The translations under genes were made by a program, and so were the position numbers. Below are positions 26,254-33,304 of a stretch of DNA of 36,130 bases, one piece after another (within the stretch, counting starts at the first letter, position 1; the number at the start of each line of letters is the position of its first letter). Origin of the DNA: Xenorhabdus innexi. GTDB taxonomy: Bacteria > Pseudomonadota > Gammaproteobacteria > Enterobacterales > Enterobacteriaceae. The stretch spans positions 1 through 36,130 of the forward strand of contig NZ_NIBU01000038.1 in the NCBI RefSeq assembly GCF_002632485.1, in the 5' to 3' direction. The notes beneath the pieces were generated by a model. The model saw nothing but the letters and a program-made list of their open reading frames with translations. It did no database searches and was not told where the DNA came from.

Positions 26254-26282
26254 TTGCTGTCATATCGGTTTTTCGTTAAAAT
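26254..26282 (+). promoter_or_regulatory. Promoter of rplY
   Basis: TTGCTG and TAAAAT separated by 17 bases, followed by the GC-rich discriminator GCCGCCCGC. Such a discriminator is typical of growth-rate- and ppGpp-controlled ribosomal promoters. The predicted start is about 95 bases upstream of rplY. Confidence 0.65.
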
Positions 26283-26326
26283 GCCGCCCGCTTAACGTAA
26301 TACATAATGTTAGGCCAAATATCGAA

Positions 26327-26352
26327 CCTGCTGCTGGGTCGCCTGTAGCAGG
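26327..26352 (+). promoter_or_regulatory. Hairpin in the rplY mRNA leader
   Basis: CCTGCT / AGCAGG stem with a 14-base loop, 30 bases upstream of the start codon. L25 is reported to control its own translation through its leader in E. coli; this hairpin is the obvious candidate site here. Confidence 0.4.
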
Positions 26353-26383
26353 ATTTATTTTCTTCTTTTATAGAGAAAAAATG

Positions 26384-26665
26384 ATGTTAACTATCAATGC
26401 AGAAGTACGTAAAGAGCAGGGTAAGGGTGCGAGCCGCCGCCTGCGCAGAGCTAACAAGTTTCCAGCAATCATTTATGGTGGTAACCAAGAGCCAGTATCT
26501 ATCGAACTGGATCACGATGCAGTTATCAACCACGAAAGCAAGCCAGAATTCTACGAAGTTCTGACTCTGGTCGTTGATGGTAAAGAAACTACAGTTAAAG
26601 TGCAGGCAGTACAGCGTCATCCGTTTAAACCTAAACTGACGCACATTGATTTCCTGCGTGCTTAA
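26384..26665 (+). CDS. rplY: 50S ribosomal protein L25
   Basis: 5S-rRNA-binding protein of the large subunit central protuberance. This is the short, single-domain form of gamma-proteobacteria (93 aa; E. coli 94). It starts [20 protein letters not shown] and ends [11 protein letters not shown]. Two ATGs are adjacent (26381 and 26384). I chose the second because it gives the conserved N-terminus and a better distance (eight bases) from GAG; the first would add one Met. Codon use is that of a highly expressed gene. Confidence 0.96.
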   Translation: MLTINAEVRKEQGKGASRRLRRANKFPAIIYGGNQEPVSIELDHDAVINHESKPEFYEVLTLVVDGKETTVKVQAVQRHPFKPKLTHIDFLRA

Positions 26666-26700
26666 TTAGCCAGAATCGAGCTTTTATCGGGACGCCGAGT

Positions 26701-26734
26701 AAATAACGCCGCATTTGCGGCGTTATTTATTTCT
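26701..26734. terminator. Bidirectional terminator between rplY and yejK
   Basis: Perfect 12-bp stem AAATAACGCCGC / GCGGCGTTATTT with a 4-base loop, A-rich before and T-rich after, between convergent genes. Confidence 0.93.
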
Positions 26735-26770
26735 GCCTTTTACAAAACATTTAATCTTAAACGGAAAAGA

Positions 26771-27778
26771 TTAGCGATTATTACTGCCACGACGTTGTAA
26801 CTGATCCCGCAGATTTGGTGGCGTACCCTTAATCGTCAACGTATCCGTTGCTGGGTCCCAGAAAATCCTTTCGCCAAGTAACATGGCATCAAAATTAATT
26901 GTTAATCCGCCGCCACTGCCAGCAAATTTAGTCAATTGACGCAACGTACTGCGATCTGCCGGAAAGCTCTCTTCCAGCTCATAACCTTGGCCTTGAGAGA
27001 ATTGCTGAAAGTTCTGCTCACCTAATGGCGGTAACTCCTGCGATAATTCTTGCAATTTAATTTCTTCGCCGGACTGTAACTGTTCATTACAGTAACTATA
27101 AACCTGTTGGCGGTAAGCCTGCCGCTCATTTTTATCAAGTTGAGCAGATTCGCAGTAATCATCCACTGCCTGCAATAATCCTTTATTCTGTACTTTAGCA
27201 TTCATTCCCTCACTGGCAGCAAGGAAATCCATGAAAAAGTCAGATACCTTGCGGCCTACCCGCCCTTTCAGGAAAGTCAGATAACGGCAGGATTCAGGAT
27301 TAGTTTCCCATTCTGTCAAATCAATTCTGGCAACAATATCTGCATGTGGAATATCAAGATATTGTGTCGTATTGACATCCAGAGCCTCATCGACAGAAGT
27401 GCTGCTACAGCTATTCAGAACTGCGATGAGTAAATACTCCACAGCCAAATACCGATACTGGCAAAATAATACTGTGCCGCCTTCTGCAAACGGGTATTTT
27501 ATCAATTCATCTTTCAGACGAACGGTCGCAGCCCGGCTAAAACCTAAAAAATCTTCATTTCCCTTGCGCTGATGACGAAGTGATTCAGCCAATTCACTTT
27601 CATCACTGAACACACCGTAAGCTTTGCTTTTAGCGCTATACACACGATGTAACTCAGCCATCATCTCTTCCACTACCTGATTGGTATCCAGCAGAGAATC
27701 CCGCAAAATGACTTTCAGTGTTTGTTCGTCACGTTTAATCAACTGATGTAACGCGATCTGGGTAATTTCCAGACTCAT
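26771..27778 (-). CDS. yejK: Nucleoid-associated protein YejK (NdpA)
   Basis: 335-residue nucleoid-associated protein; E. coli YejK binds double-stranded DNA and interacts with topoisomerase IV. The sequence has the usual start ([20 protein letters not shown]). The central [17 protein letters not shown] lies in a region rich in acidic and aromatic residues. Near the C-terminus are [20 protein letters not shown] and [18 protein letters not shown]. Convergent with rplY and divergent from yejL, as in E. coli. Confidence 0.95.
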   Translation of the reverse strand: MSLEITQIALHQLIKRDEQTLKVILRDSLLDTNQVVEEMMAELHRVYSAKSKAYGVFSDESELAESLRHQRKGNEDFLGFSRAATVRLKDELIKYPFAEGGTVLFCQYRYLAVEYLLIAVLNSCSSTSVDEALDVNTTQYLDIPHADIVARIDLTEWETNPESCRYLTFLKGRVGRKVSDFFMDFLAASEGMNAKVQNKGLLQAVDDYCESAQLDKNERQAYRQQVYSYCNEQLQSGEEIKLQELSQELPPLGEQNFQQFSQGQGYELEESFPADRSTLRQLTKFAGSGGGLTINFDAMLLGERIFWDPATDTLTIKGTPPNLRDQLQRRGSNNR

Positions 27779-28055
27779 TATTTATACTCCTTTTACAACA
27801 CCGACCTTCAGAGCCTTGCAGTTAGCGGCGTATTCAAACACTGTTCTTTCTCTGCTGCAACCAAAAAACCCAATGATGGAAAAGTGTTCACAATTTAATT
27901 ATTAGCATTACCCATATCAAAGACTAAAATGAGGCAGCAGGTACAAAAGTGGCAACAATTTGTACAATAAGGAAATTAAATTGTTATAAAAAAGCAGAAA
28001 ATAACCCCTCTATACGGTAATATATTGGACTTTGTACATTCAGGATATTTGAGTC

Positions 28056-28283
28056 ATGCCACAGTCATCTCGCTACAGCGATGAAAAAGTTGAACATTTA
28101 TTAGCTGAACTAGTAAGTGTTTTCGAAAAAAACCAAGTGCCTACCGACCTTTCTTTGATGGTTTTAGGCAATATGGTTACGAATTTAATCAACACGAGTA
28201 TTGCACCAGCCCAACGCAAACATATCGCAAACTCGTTTGCACACGCGTTACAATCTTCAATTAACGAAGATAAAGCGCATTAA
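28056..28283 (+). CDS. yejL: YejL family protein (UPF0352)
   Basis: 75-residue all-helical protein, the same size as E. coli YejL. Conserved parts are [20 protein letters not shown] and [21 protein letters not shown]. Its function is unknown. The stop is 31 bases before yejM, so the two are likely cotranscribed; it shares a 277-base divergent promoter region with yejK. Confidence 0.93.
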   Translation: MPQSSRYSDEKVEHLLAELVSVFEKNQVPTDLSLMVLGNMVTNLINTSIAPAQRKHIANSFAHALQSSINEDKAH

Positions 28284-28314
28284 TTTTTCCATTAAAAAAT
28301 TAACGTAAGAAAAT

Positions 28315-30057
28315 ATGGTGACTAACCGCCAGCACTATCGCGAAAAAGTTTCTCAAATGATCAGTTGGGGGCACTGGTTCGCTCTGTTCAATATCGTGTT
28401 CAGTCTTGTGCTGGGCAGTCGCTATTTATTCGCATCCGACTGGCCGGGTTCGCTGTTTGGTCGCATTTATGCGCTGGTCAGTTGGCTCGGTCATTTCAGC
28501 TTTATTGTTTTTGCTGCTTATTTACTGGTGTTATTTCCCCTGACATTTATTGTGATGTCACAACGTTTACTGCGATTTCTTTCCGCAGCACTGGCAACCG
28601 CAGGGTTAACACTATTAATATTTGACTCGTCCATCTATGTGCGTTTTCACCTGCATCTGACACCATTGGTATGGGACTTAGTCACGAATCCCGAACAGGG
28701 TGAACGAGCAAGAGAATGGCAGTTAATGTTCATCTGCATTCCGGCTATTTTTCTGGTACAGATGCTGTATGGTACATGGAGTTGGCAAAAATTACGCAGC
28801 CTGAACAGGCAAAAATTCGGCAAACCGTTGGCGGCTGTCTTTATTACTGCTTTTGTCGCCTCCCATATGATGTATATCTGGGCAGATGCCAATTTCTATC
28901 GCCCTATTACCATGCAACGCTCAAACCTACCGCTTTCATACCCCATGACCGCACGTAAGTTTCTTGAAAAACATGGCTTACTGAATAAGACTGAATATCA
29001 GCGGCGCATAAATCAACAAGGTAACCCGGCAGCTCTGACCATTGAATACCCACTGAATAATCTGTCTTATCGTGATAGCGGTCGCGGTTACAATCTATTA
29101 TTGTTGGTTGTGGATAGTCTGGATAATAGTGATATCACAGCCAATACAATGCCATTCCTTGAGCGCTTTACAAAAAGCAACATTCAGTTCACTCAGCATT
29201 TTAGTACCGGTATGAAAAACGACACTGCATTGTTCGGGTTATTCTACGGTATATCATCAGGCTATCTGGATAGCATTCTTACTAGCCGGAAACCCTCAGC
29301 ATTTATTGATGCCTTAACTCACCAAAGGTATCAGTTTGGTTTGTATTCATCAGATGGATTCCAGACACCGCTTTATAGGCAGGCTATTTTAACTGATTAC
29401 TCCCTTCCTTACGAAGCTAACCCGAATGACAACCTGACTGTTGAACAATGGCAGCAATGGCTAAATTTGCGTAATAATACTACACCGTGGTTCTCATTCT
29501 TAAACCTTAATGGTATTCCTCCTTCATCAATTAAAGTTGATAAAAAAGCACTGGATACTGATATCAACAATGTTTTAGAAACGTTGAAGAATAAAGACAT
29601 CCTAAACAATACCATCGTTGTTATCACAGCCAAGCATGGCAGAACCGCGACAAACAATGATCCCAAATGGTTCATTGATGGCAAATTTAACCGCAAACAA
29701 ATGCACGTTCCATTGATCATTCACTGGCCGGGAACACCTGCACAAGTTATTAACAAACTGACCGGTCATCAAGATGTTATGACAACATTAATGCAGCGTT
29801 TATTGCATGTAAGTAACTCACCGGAAGATTACTCACAGGGAGAAGACCTTTTCAGAGCTCAGAGAAATATTCCTTGGCTTATCACCGGCGAGAACGGTTC
29901 ACTAATTGCGACAACAGTTGAAAATACAATTTATCTTTCCAAAGATGGGGAATACCATCTATACGATTCAGATGGCAGTGAAATCCAGAACGCGAAGCCG
30001 AATCTTACTCAACTATTACAAATACTAACTGAAATCAAACGATTTTTAGCAAACTAA
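28315..30057 (+). CDS. yejM: YejM (PbgA/LapC), inner-membrane regulator of lipopolysaccharide synthesis
   Basis: 580-residue essential inner-membrane protein that senses periplasmic LPS and, through LapB and FtsH, sets LpxC stability. Five N-terminal membrane spans occupy roughly residues 20-190. A sulfatase-like periplasmic domain follows, with LLLLVVDSLDNSDI, FSTGMKNDTALFGLFYGIS and VVITAKHGRTATNNDPKW. The metal/catalytic residues of true sulfatases are incomplete, as usual for YejM. It is the last gene before tRNA-Pro, as in E. coli. Together with LpxT it ties this region to outer-membrane lipid homeostasis. Confidence 0.95.
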   Translation: MVTNRQHYREKVSQMISWGHWFALFNIVFSLVLGSRYLFASDWPGSLFGRIYALVSWLGHFSFIVFAAYLLVLFPLTFIVMSQRLLRFLSAALATAGLTLLIFDSSIYVRFHLHLTPLVWDLVTNPEQGERAREWQLMFICIPAIFLVQMLYGTWSWQKLRSLNRQKFGKPLAAVFITAFVASHMMYIWADANFYRPITMQRSNLPLSYPMTARKFLEKHGLLNKTEYQRRINQQGNPAALTIEYPLNNLSYRDSGRGYNLLLLVVDSLDNSDITANTMPFLERFTKSNIQFTQHFSTGMKNDTALFGLFYGISSGYLDSILTSRKPSAFIDALTHQRYQFGLYSSDGFQTPLYRQAILTDYSLPYEANPNDNLTVEQWQQWLNLRNNTTPWFSFLNLNGIPPSSIKVDKKALDTDINNVLETLKNKDILNNTIVVITAKHGRTATNNDPKWFIDGKFNRKQMHVPLIIHWPGTPAQVINKLTGHQDVMTTLMQRLLHVSNSPEDYSQGEDLFRAQRNIPWLITGENGSLIATTVENTIYLSKDGEYHLYDSDGSEIQNAKPNLTQLLQILTEIKRFLAN

Positions 30058-30132
30058 TTGTCGAAAAATCAATCACTCACTAAGTAAGGGGCTTGCTTTG
30101 CGCATAAAAAAAGGTACTATAAGCAAAGTCAT

Positions 30133-30209
30133 CGGCATGTAGCGCAGCCTGGTAGCGCACCGTCATGGGGTGTCGGGGGTCGTAGGTTCAAATCCTATCA
30201 TGCCGACCA
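30133..30209 (+). tRNA. proL: tRNA-Pro(GGG)
   Basis: 77-nt tRNA including encoded CCA. The acceptor stem CGGCATG pairs with CATGCCG, followed by A and CCA. D arm GCGCAGCCTGGTAGCGC; anticodon loop ATGGGGT gives GGG. T arm has GGTTCAAATCC. The same non-pairing T-T in the anticodon stem (CCGTC/GTCGG) occurs in E. coli proL. Position downstream of yejM matches E. coli. Its 3' end marks the start of prophage-like DNA. Confidence 0.98.
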
Positions 30210-30220
30210 AATTTCCCTAG

Positions 30221-30250
30221 AAAAACCAACCTGTTATGGTTGGTTTTTTT
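30221..30250 (+). terminator. Terminator after tRNA-Pro
   Basis: AAAAACCAACC / GGTTGGTTTTT stem with a 6-base loop and a T run, 11 bases after the tRNA. Confidence 0.92.
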
Positions 30251-30268
30251 ATGTCTGCAATTTGTTCA

Positions 30269-30299
30269 TGGTAAAATGATGGTAAAATTCTGGTAAAAT
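30269..30299. repeat. Three tandem TGGTAAAAT repeats with 11-base spacing
   Basis: TGGTAAAAT occurs at 30269, 30280 and 30291, exactly one helical turn apart, 60 bases after the tRNA. Such arrays beside tRNA genes often mark integrase arm-binding sites or the end of an integrated element. No integrase gene is visible in the window. Confidence 0.55.
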
Positions 30300-30634
30300 G
30301 ATCGACGAAAAGTGGCAAAGGTAGGCTAACTTCAGAGTAAATTTTACTGTTAACCAAAGGTGCATGAAGATTCTTTTTTCTTTCTTCTTTTCCTGATGAT
30401 TACAATCTGTAACAAATTAAATTAATTGATTGCCTTGTACCTTTATCTTCCTGATATACCCCTATCAAATTATATTCCATCCGTCTGTTGCACGTATTAC
30501 ATTAATCCAACAATCCAACATTAGAAATACAAAATTAAGAAGTCCCTAACCTCAAAAATTAAAGAATACATAGATTTTTAGGAAAAAACATATAGATAGA
30601 ATAATTCCCATATTGAACTAAAATAAATAATTGT
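30300..30634. other. Non-coding junction region between tRNA and fibre gene
   Basis: No gene or convincing remnant on either strand. It contains one copy (30414-30432) of a 19-base AT-rich repeat whose second copy lies at 32385-32403. Confidence 0.5.
30414..30432. repeat. 19-bp direct repeat, copy 1
   Basis: AAATTAAATTAATTGATTG, identical to 32385-32403. The pair brackets the first fibre cassette, the 58-residue ORF and a gene remnant. Confidence 0.5.
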
Positions 30635-30660
30635 AAAAGGGGAAGATTACCATCCCCCTT
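30635..30660 (-). terminator. Terminator after fibre gene 1
   Basis: GGGGA / TCCCC hairpin that on the minus strand leads into TTTTACAATTATTTATTT, 25 bases after the fibre gene stop. Confidence 0.6.
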
Positions 30661-30684
30661 ATCTAACAGAATATTTAGTTTTTA

Positions 30685-31623
30685 TCACTCACTAATTAGA
30701 ATTTGATCCCAATGCATAGGCGATGCTAGTATGTTGAAACTACTAGAGCTTGTTAAGCGAAGAGCTAGCCAATTATTTCCCATTAGGGTATACACAGGAA
30801 TTACACCCGTCAAAGCTGGAATTAATACAGGAAAATGCCATCCCTTTTGAGACCACTCTCCAAACCTAAAATAAAGTAATTTACCTAAAACATTACGATT
30901 GCAATAAACATTGTCCCCTTCTCCAGCCCAACCGGTCCATATTACAGTTTCCATTGTGCGACTTTTCTGCATGTAACGCTCATTGCTCTCCCTTTTAGTA
31001 TAGCTTTCTCCTCTCAGTGCATAATTCCCTGCAGGTTGGTAATTCCCACGAGATTGATATCGCCCATCGGATTCCCCTTTTGTGTAACTTTCTCCACGAA
31101 TGGCATAATTGCCTGCGGGTTGGTAATTACCCTGTGGCTGGTACTTAGAATCTGATTCCGGTTTAGTGTAACTTTCACCTTTCAACGCATAATTGCCTTT
31201 CACCTGAAAACGAGCATCCGACTCCTTCTTGCTATAGGCTCCCACATCATCAGCAGTCATGTCAGCTTTTAATTCTACCCAAGCATTGCCTGCTTTTGGC
31301 TCTTCCTTATTGTTCTCAATGCGTGATTGCCAGAGTTTTTGTTTATGGTAGACCAAAGTACGCAGAGGGTAAGGTGGAGCCTCAGCAGACCATTGAGCCG
31401 CACCAAAGGTCTGAATTTCGCCTACTGCTCCCGTAATATCGTGAAAAATCCCGTTCATTTTTTCACGTTCAATATCCCTTGCTGTAGGATCTTCATTCTG
31501 GTCACGTCCGTAAGCCTCACCATAACCCTGAGCATACGAGACAGCGCCGTCTGATGGAGCTTCATCAGGAATAGAAACTCTGTTACCCTGCTCGGCGAAA
31601 GGAACTTTAAATATTTTTGTCAT
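30685..31623 (-). CDS. Phage tail fibre protein 1 (short repeat version)
   Basis: 312 residues from the ATG at 31623, which has GGAG nine bases upstream inside the end of the previous ORF. The same frame is open 24 codons further up, but that stretch is a shifted reading of the 58-residue ORF. Residues 1-125 are a virion-attachment domain (MTKIFKVPFAEQGNRVSIPD, DIEREKMNGIFHD, KLWQSRIENNK) about three-quarters identical to fibre 2. Residues 130-220 are GESYTK/ESDGRYQ repeats, about four units. Residues ~221-312 form a distinct tip, presumably the receptor-binding end. No tail-fibre assembly chaperone gene follows. It is the last phage gene before the tRNA. Confidence 0.85.
   Translation of the reverse strand: MTKIFKVPFAEQGNRVSIPDEAPSDGAVSYAQGYGEAYGRDQNEDPTARDIEREKMNGIFHDITGAVGEIQTFGAAQWSAEAPPYPLRTLVYHKQKLWQSRIENNKEEPKAGNAWVELKADMTADDVGAYSKKESDARFQVKGNYALKGESYTKPESDSKYQPQGNYQPAGNYAIRGESYTKGESDGRYQSRGNYQPAGNYALRGESYTKRESNERYMQKSRTMETVIWTGWAGEGDNVYCNRNVLGKLLYFRFGEWSQKGWHFPVLIPALTGVIPVYTLMGNNWLALRLTSSSSFNILASPMHWDQILISE
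30964..31236 (-). repeat. 84-bp coding repeat array in fibre gene 1
   Basis: Encodes units of 28 residues from GESYTK to the next GESYTK (pattern GESYTKxESDxxYQ, then GNYQPAGNYAxR). Two full and two partial units are present, matching the array in fibre gene 2. Confidence 0.8.
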
Positions 31624-31627
31624 GGGA

Positions 31628-31804
31628 TTAAGCTCCGAAATGGCTGTTAAAGAAATTGGCATGTGAATAGCCAAAGCCAAAGATATTACTGACACTGTTT
31701 TCGATCTGATTTAGTGTGCCAGTTTGTTTTTCCCTGATTGAAGTATCAGAAATCACATCACCGTTTTTCGTCGTCTTATCCGGTTTATTATCTTGAGTAT
31801 TCAT
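31628..31804 (-). CDS. 58-residue ORF ending in the same peptide as the DUF2612 baseplate protein
   Basis: Starts ATG at 31804 with GAGGGG five bases upstream, a strong ribosome site. The protein begins MNTQDNKPDKTTKNGDVISD, is polar and disordered-looking, then ends IFGFGYSHANFFNSHFGA. That end mirrors the C-terminus of the baseplate protein at 34497-35150 (AFGFGKKHTNYLSSNFGA). In both places the stop is followed by the start of a fibre gene, with the fibre ribosome site GGAGCTTAA inside the last codons. It may be a shortened gene left by duplication and deletion, or a real small protein that keeps translation of the fibre coupled. I do not recognise the N-terminal part. Confidence 0.6.
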   Translation of the reverse strand: MNTQDNKPDKTTKNGDVISDTSIREKQTGTLNQIENSVSNIFGFGYSHANFFNSHFGA

Positions 31805-32089
31805 GTATGCCCCTCATTTAATCAACAAAGTACATTGCTAAATAATATGAAGGCGGTAGGTACGTCTCCGCCTGTAAACATCAAATTAGGTTTATCGATA
31901 CGGAAGAGTCTGTTCTAGTGAATTTTTGTTAAGTGATGCAGGAGTTTATTACGTCATACTTTTATAACAGAAGAATGTTACGTAACGCATTAATAAATTT
32001 TATTTTTTAATCACAAAAAATGAAATATCACATCATATTCATGGAGAACATGTTATGCTTATTAGTTGAATCCAAGCCTTTCAAAGACA
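31805..32089. other. AT-rich spacer upstream of the 58-residue ORF
   Basis: No supported gene. It should contain the promoter for the 58-residue ORF and fibre gene 1, since the tail operon is broken here. Confidence 0.4.
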
Positions 32090-32230
32090 TCATCTAACGC
32101 CATGTTTCATATTAACTTTTACTTGTAGTGTTTTGAAATCATTTTCGGATAAATACTCCTTCGCCTCTTCAAGATAAAAAACTATTTCTGAGCATTCTTT
32201 TTGAAGAGCACTATCTAATATGGAGCACAA
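32090..32230 (-). pseudogene. Remnant of an unidentified gene, probably frameshifted
   Basis: A minus-strand frame of about 46 codons without a start reads like real protein (KECSEIVFYLEEAKEYLSEN, LQVKVNMKHG). It stops at 32092, while another frame running through the same point continues MALDDVFERLGFN to a stop near 32066. Joining the two gives a continuous acidic helical C-terminus, which suggests a small indel. The family is not recognised. Confidence 0.35.
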
Positions 32231-32384
32231 CTAAATACCGCTATTATTCGCCGATTTCAATAAGAACAAGGTCGTGTAAGCATCTTGCTAACTGCGCTGT
32301 AGCAATGCTAGATGCACATCATAATTGAAAAATCTAAATAAAATTGATAATAATCCCACCTAGTAGTAAACTTGATCATAACAT

Positions 32385-32403
32385 AAATTAAATTAATTGA
32401 TTG
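32385..32403. repeat. 19-bp direct repeat, copy 2
   Basis: AAATTAAATTAATTGATTG, identical to 30414-30432, ending about ten bases before the glycosyltransferase start. Confidence 0.5.
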
Positions 32404-32412
32404 GAATTAAAA

Positions 32413-33213
32413 ATGATCCCAAAAAGAATTCACTATGTATGGGTTGGGAATCAGCCAAAATCTGAATTAATCTTAAGATGTATTGAAAGTTGGAAAAAAA
32501 ATCTTCCAGATTACGAAATTATAGAATGGAATAATGGAAAGTTTGAAAAAATAAAAAACACATACTCCGAGCAAGCTTATCTTTACAAAAAATGGGCTTT
32601 CGTTTCTGACTATATCAGACTTTATGCGCTTTATCATGAAGGTGGTATATATTTAGATACTGATGTGGAAGTCACAAATAATTTAGATCATTTTCTTCAT
32701 TTGGATTTTTTTAGTGGCTATGAAAATTATCACGGAAACTACGCTCCTATTACATCAGCTGTCATGGGTTCAAAGGTAAATAACCCTATAATAGCCGATT
32801 TGTTAAGTTATTATACAACTGCCGAATTCGAAAAAAAAGATGGAATTGATCTGGAGCCTAATACATCACGTATTAGTAGATATTTCTCCGAAAAATTTGG
32901 GCTACAAGCACCTTATGATGGCTCACAGATAACACAATTAAATGCTAACTCTATAATTTACCCATCTTATTACTTCTGCACTCCAGAAAAAGAATTAGAA
33001 AATTATTGTATTCATCATTTTAATGGTTCTTGGCTACCATTTTACTCTCGAAAAAATAAATTAAACATCTTTAATAAATTCATTATATCTCGATTCCATA
33101 AGTTAACTGATACCAATAAAACGATATCAAACGAAATTGCATCAAACGAAAAAATATTATTTAAATTCCCCATATCAAAGAAAAAGCAATTTGCATTAAT
33201 AGTTAGAAAATAA
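32413..33213 (+). CDS. GT32-type (OCH1-like) sugar transferase inside the prophage tail region
   Basis: Glycosyltransferase of 266 residues from the ATG at 32413; an earlier TTG at 32401 adds four residues without support. It has the family start MIPKRIHYVWVGNQP, CIESWKKNLPDYEIIEWN, the WAFVSDYIRLYALYHEGGIY block and the catalytic DXD as LDTDVEV (Asp82 and Asp84), then HHFNGSWLPF. There is no signal peptide or membrane span. Relatives transfer sugars in LPS, capsule or O-antigen synthesis; some toxin catalytic domains share the fold. It is AT-rich, opposite in strand to the tail genes and has its own terminator: the profile of a prophage cargo gene, possibly altering the host surface. Donor and acceptor unknown. 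Confidence 0.85.
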   Translation: MIPKRIHYVWVGNQPKSELILRCIESWKKNLPDYEIIEWNNGKFEKIKNTYSEQAYLYKKWAFVSDYIRLYALYHEGGIYLDTDVEVTNNLDHFLHLDFFSGYENYHGNYAPITSAVMGSKVNNPIIADLLSYYTTAEFEKKDGIDLEPNTSRISRYFSEKFGLQAPYDGSQITQLNANSIIYPSYYFCTPEKELENYCIHHFNGSWLPFYSRKNKLNIFNKFIISRFHKLTDTNKTISNEIASNEKILFKFPISKKKQFALIVRK

Positions 33214-33227
33214 GAACTCAATTTAAA

Positions 33228-33262
33228 TAGCAGGCTTCATATAAGCCTGCTACTTATTTTTC
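33228..33262 (+). terminator. Terminator after the glycosyltransferase gene
   Basis: Perfect 10-bp stem TAGCAGGCTT / AAGCCTGCTA with a 5-base loop and then CTTATTTTTCT, 15 bases after the stop. Confidence 0.92.
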
Positions 33263-33273
33263 TAACTCAACAA

Positions 33274-33293
33274 CCACCTACTAAGGTAGGTGG
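33274..33293 (-). terminator. Hairpin after fibre gene 2
   Basis: Perfect 8-bp stem CCACCTAC / GTAGGTGG around TAAG, 12 bases beyond the fibre 2 stop on the minus strand. The T run is poor, so it may work together with the neighbouring hairpin. Confidence 0.55.
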
Positions 33294-33304
33294 GTTAGTC
33301 AATT

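Noticed and set aside
31624..31695. 24-codon N-terminal extension of fibre 1
   Set aside because: It is the shifted reading of the 58-residue ORF; fibre 2 and the ribosome site both support the start at 31623.
32413..33213. Glycosyltransferase as a Rho-modifying toxin domain
   Set aside because: The sequence has the pattern of polysaccharide GT32 enzymes (MIPKRIHYVW, WAFVSDYIRL, LDTD), and no secretion or toxin domains accompany it; a toxin role cannot be excluded but is not supported.
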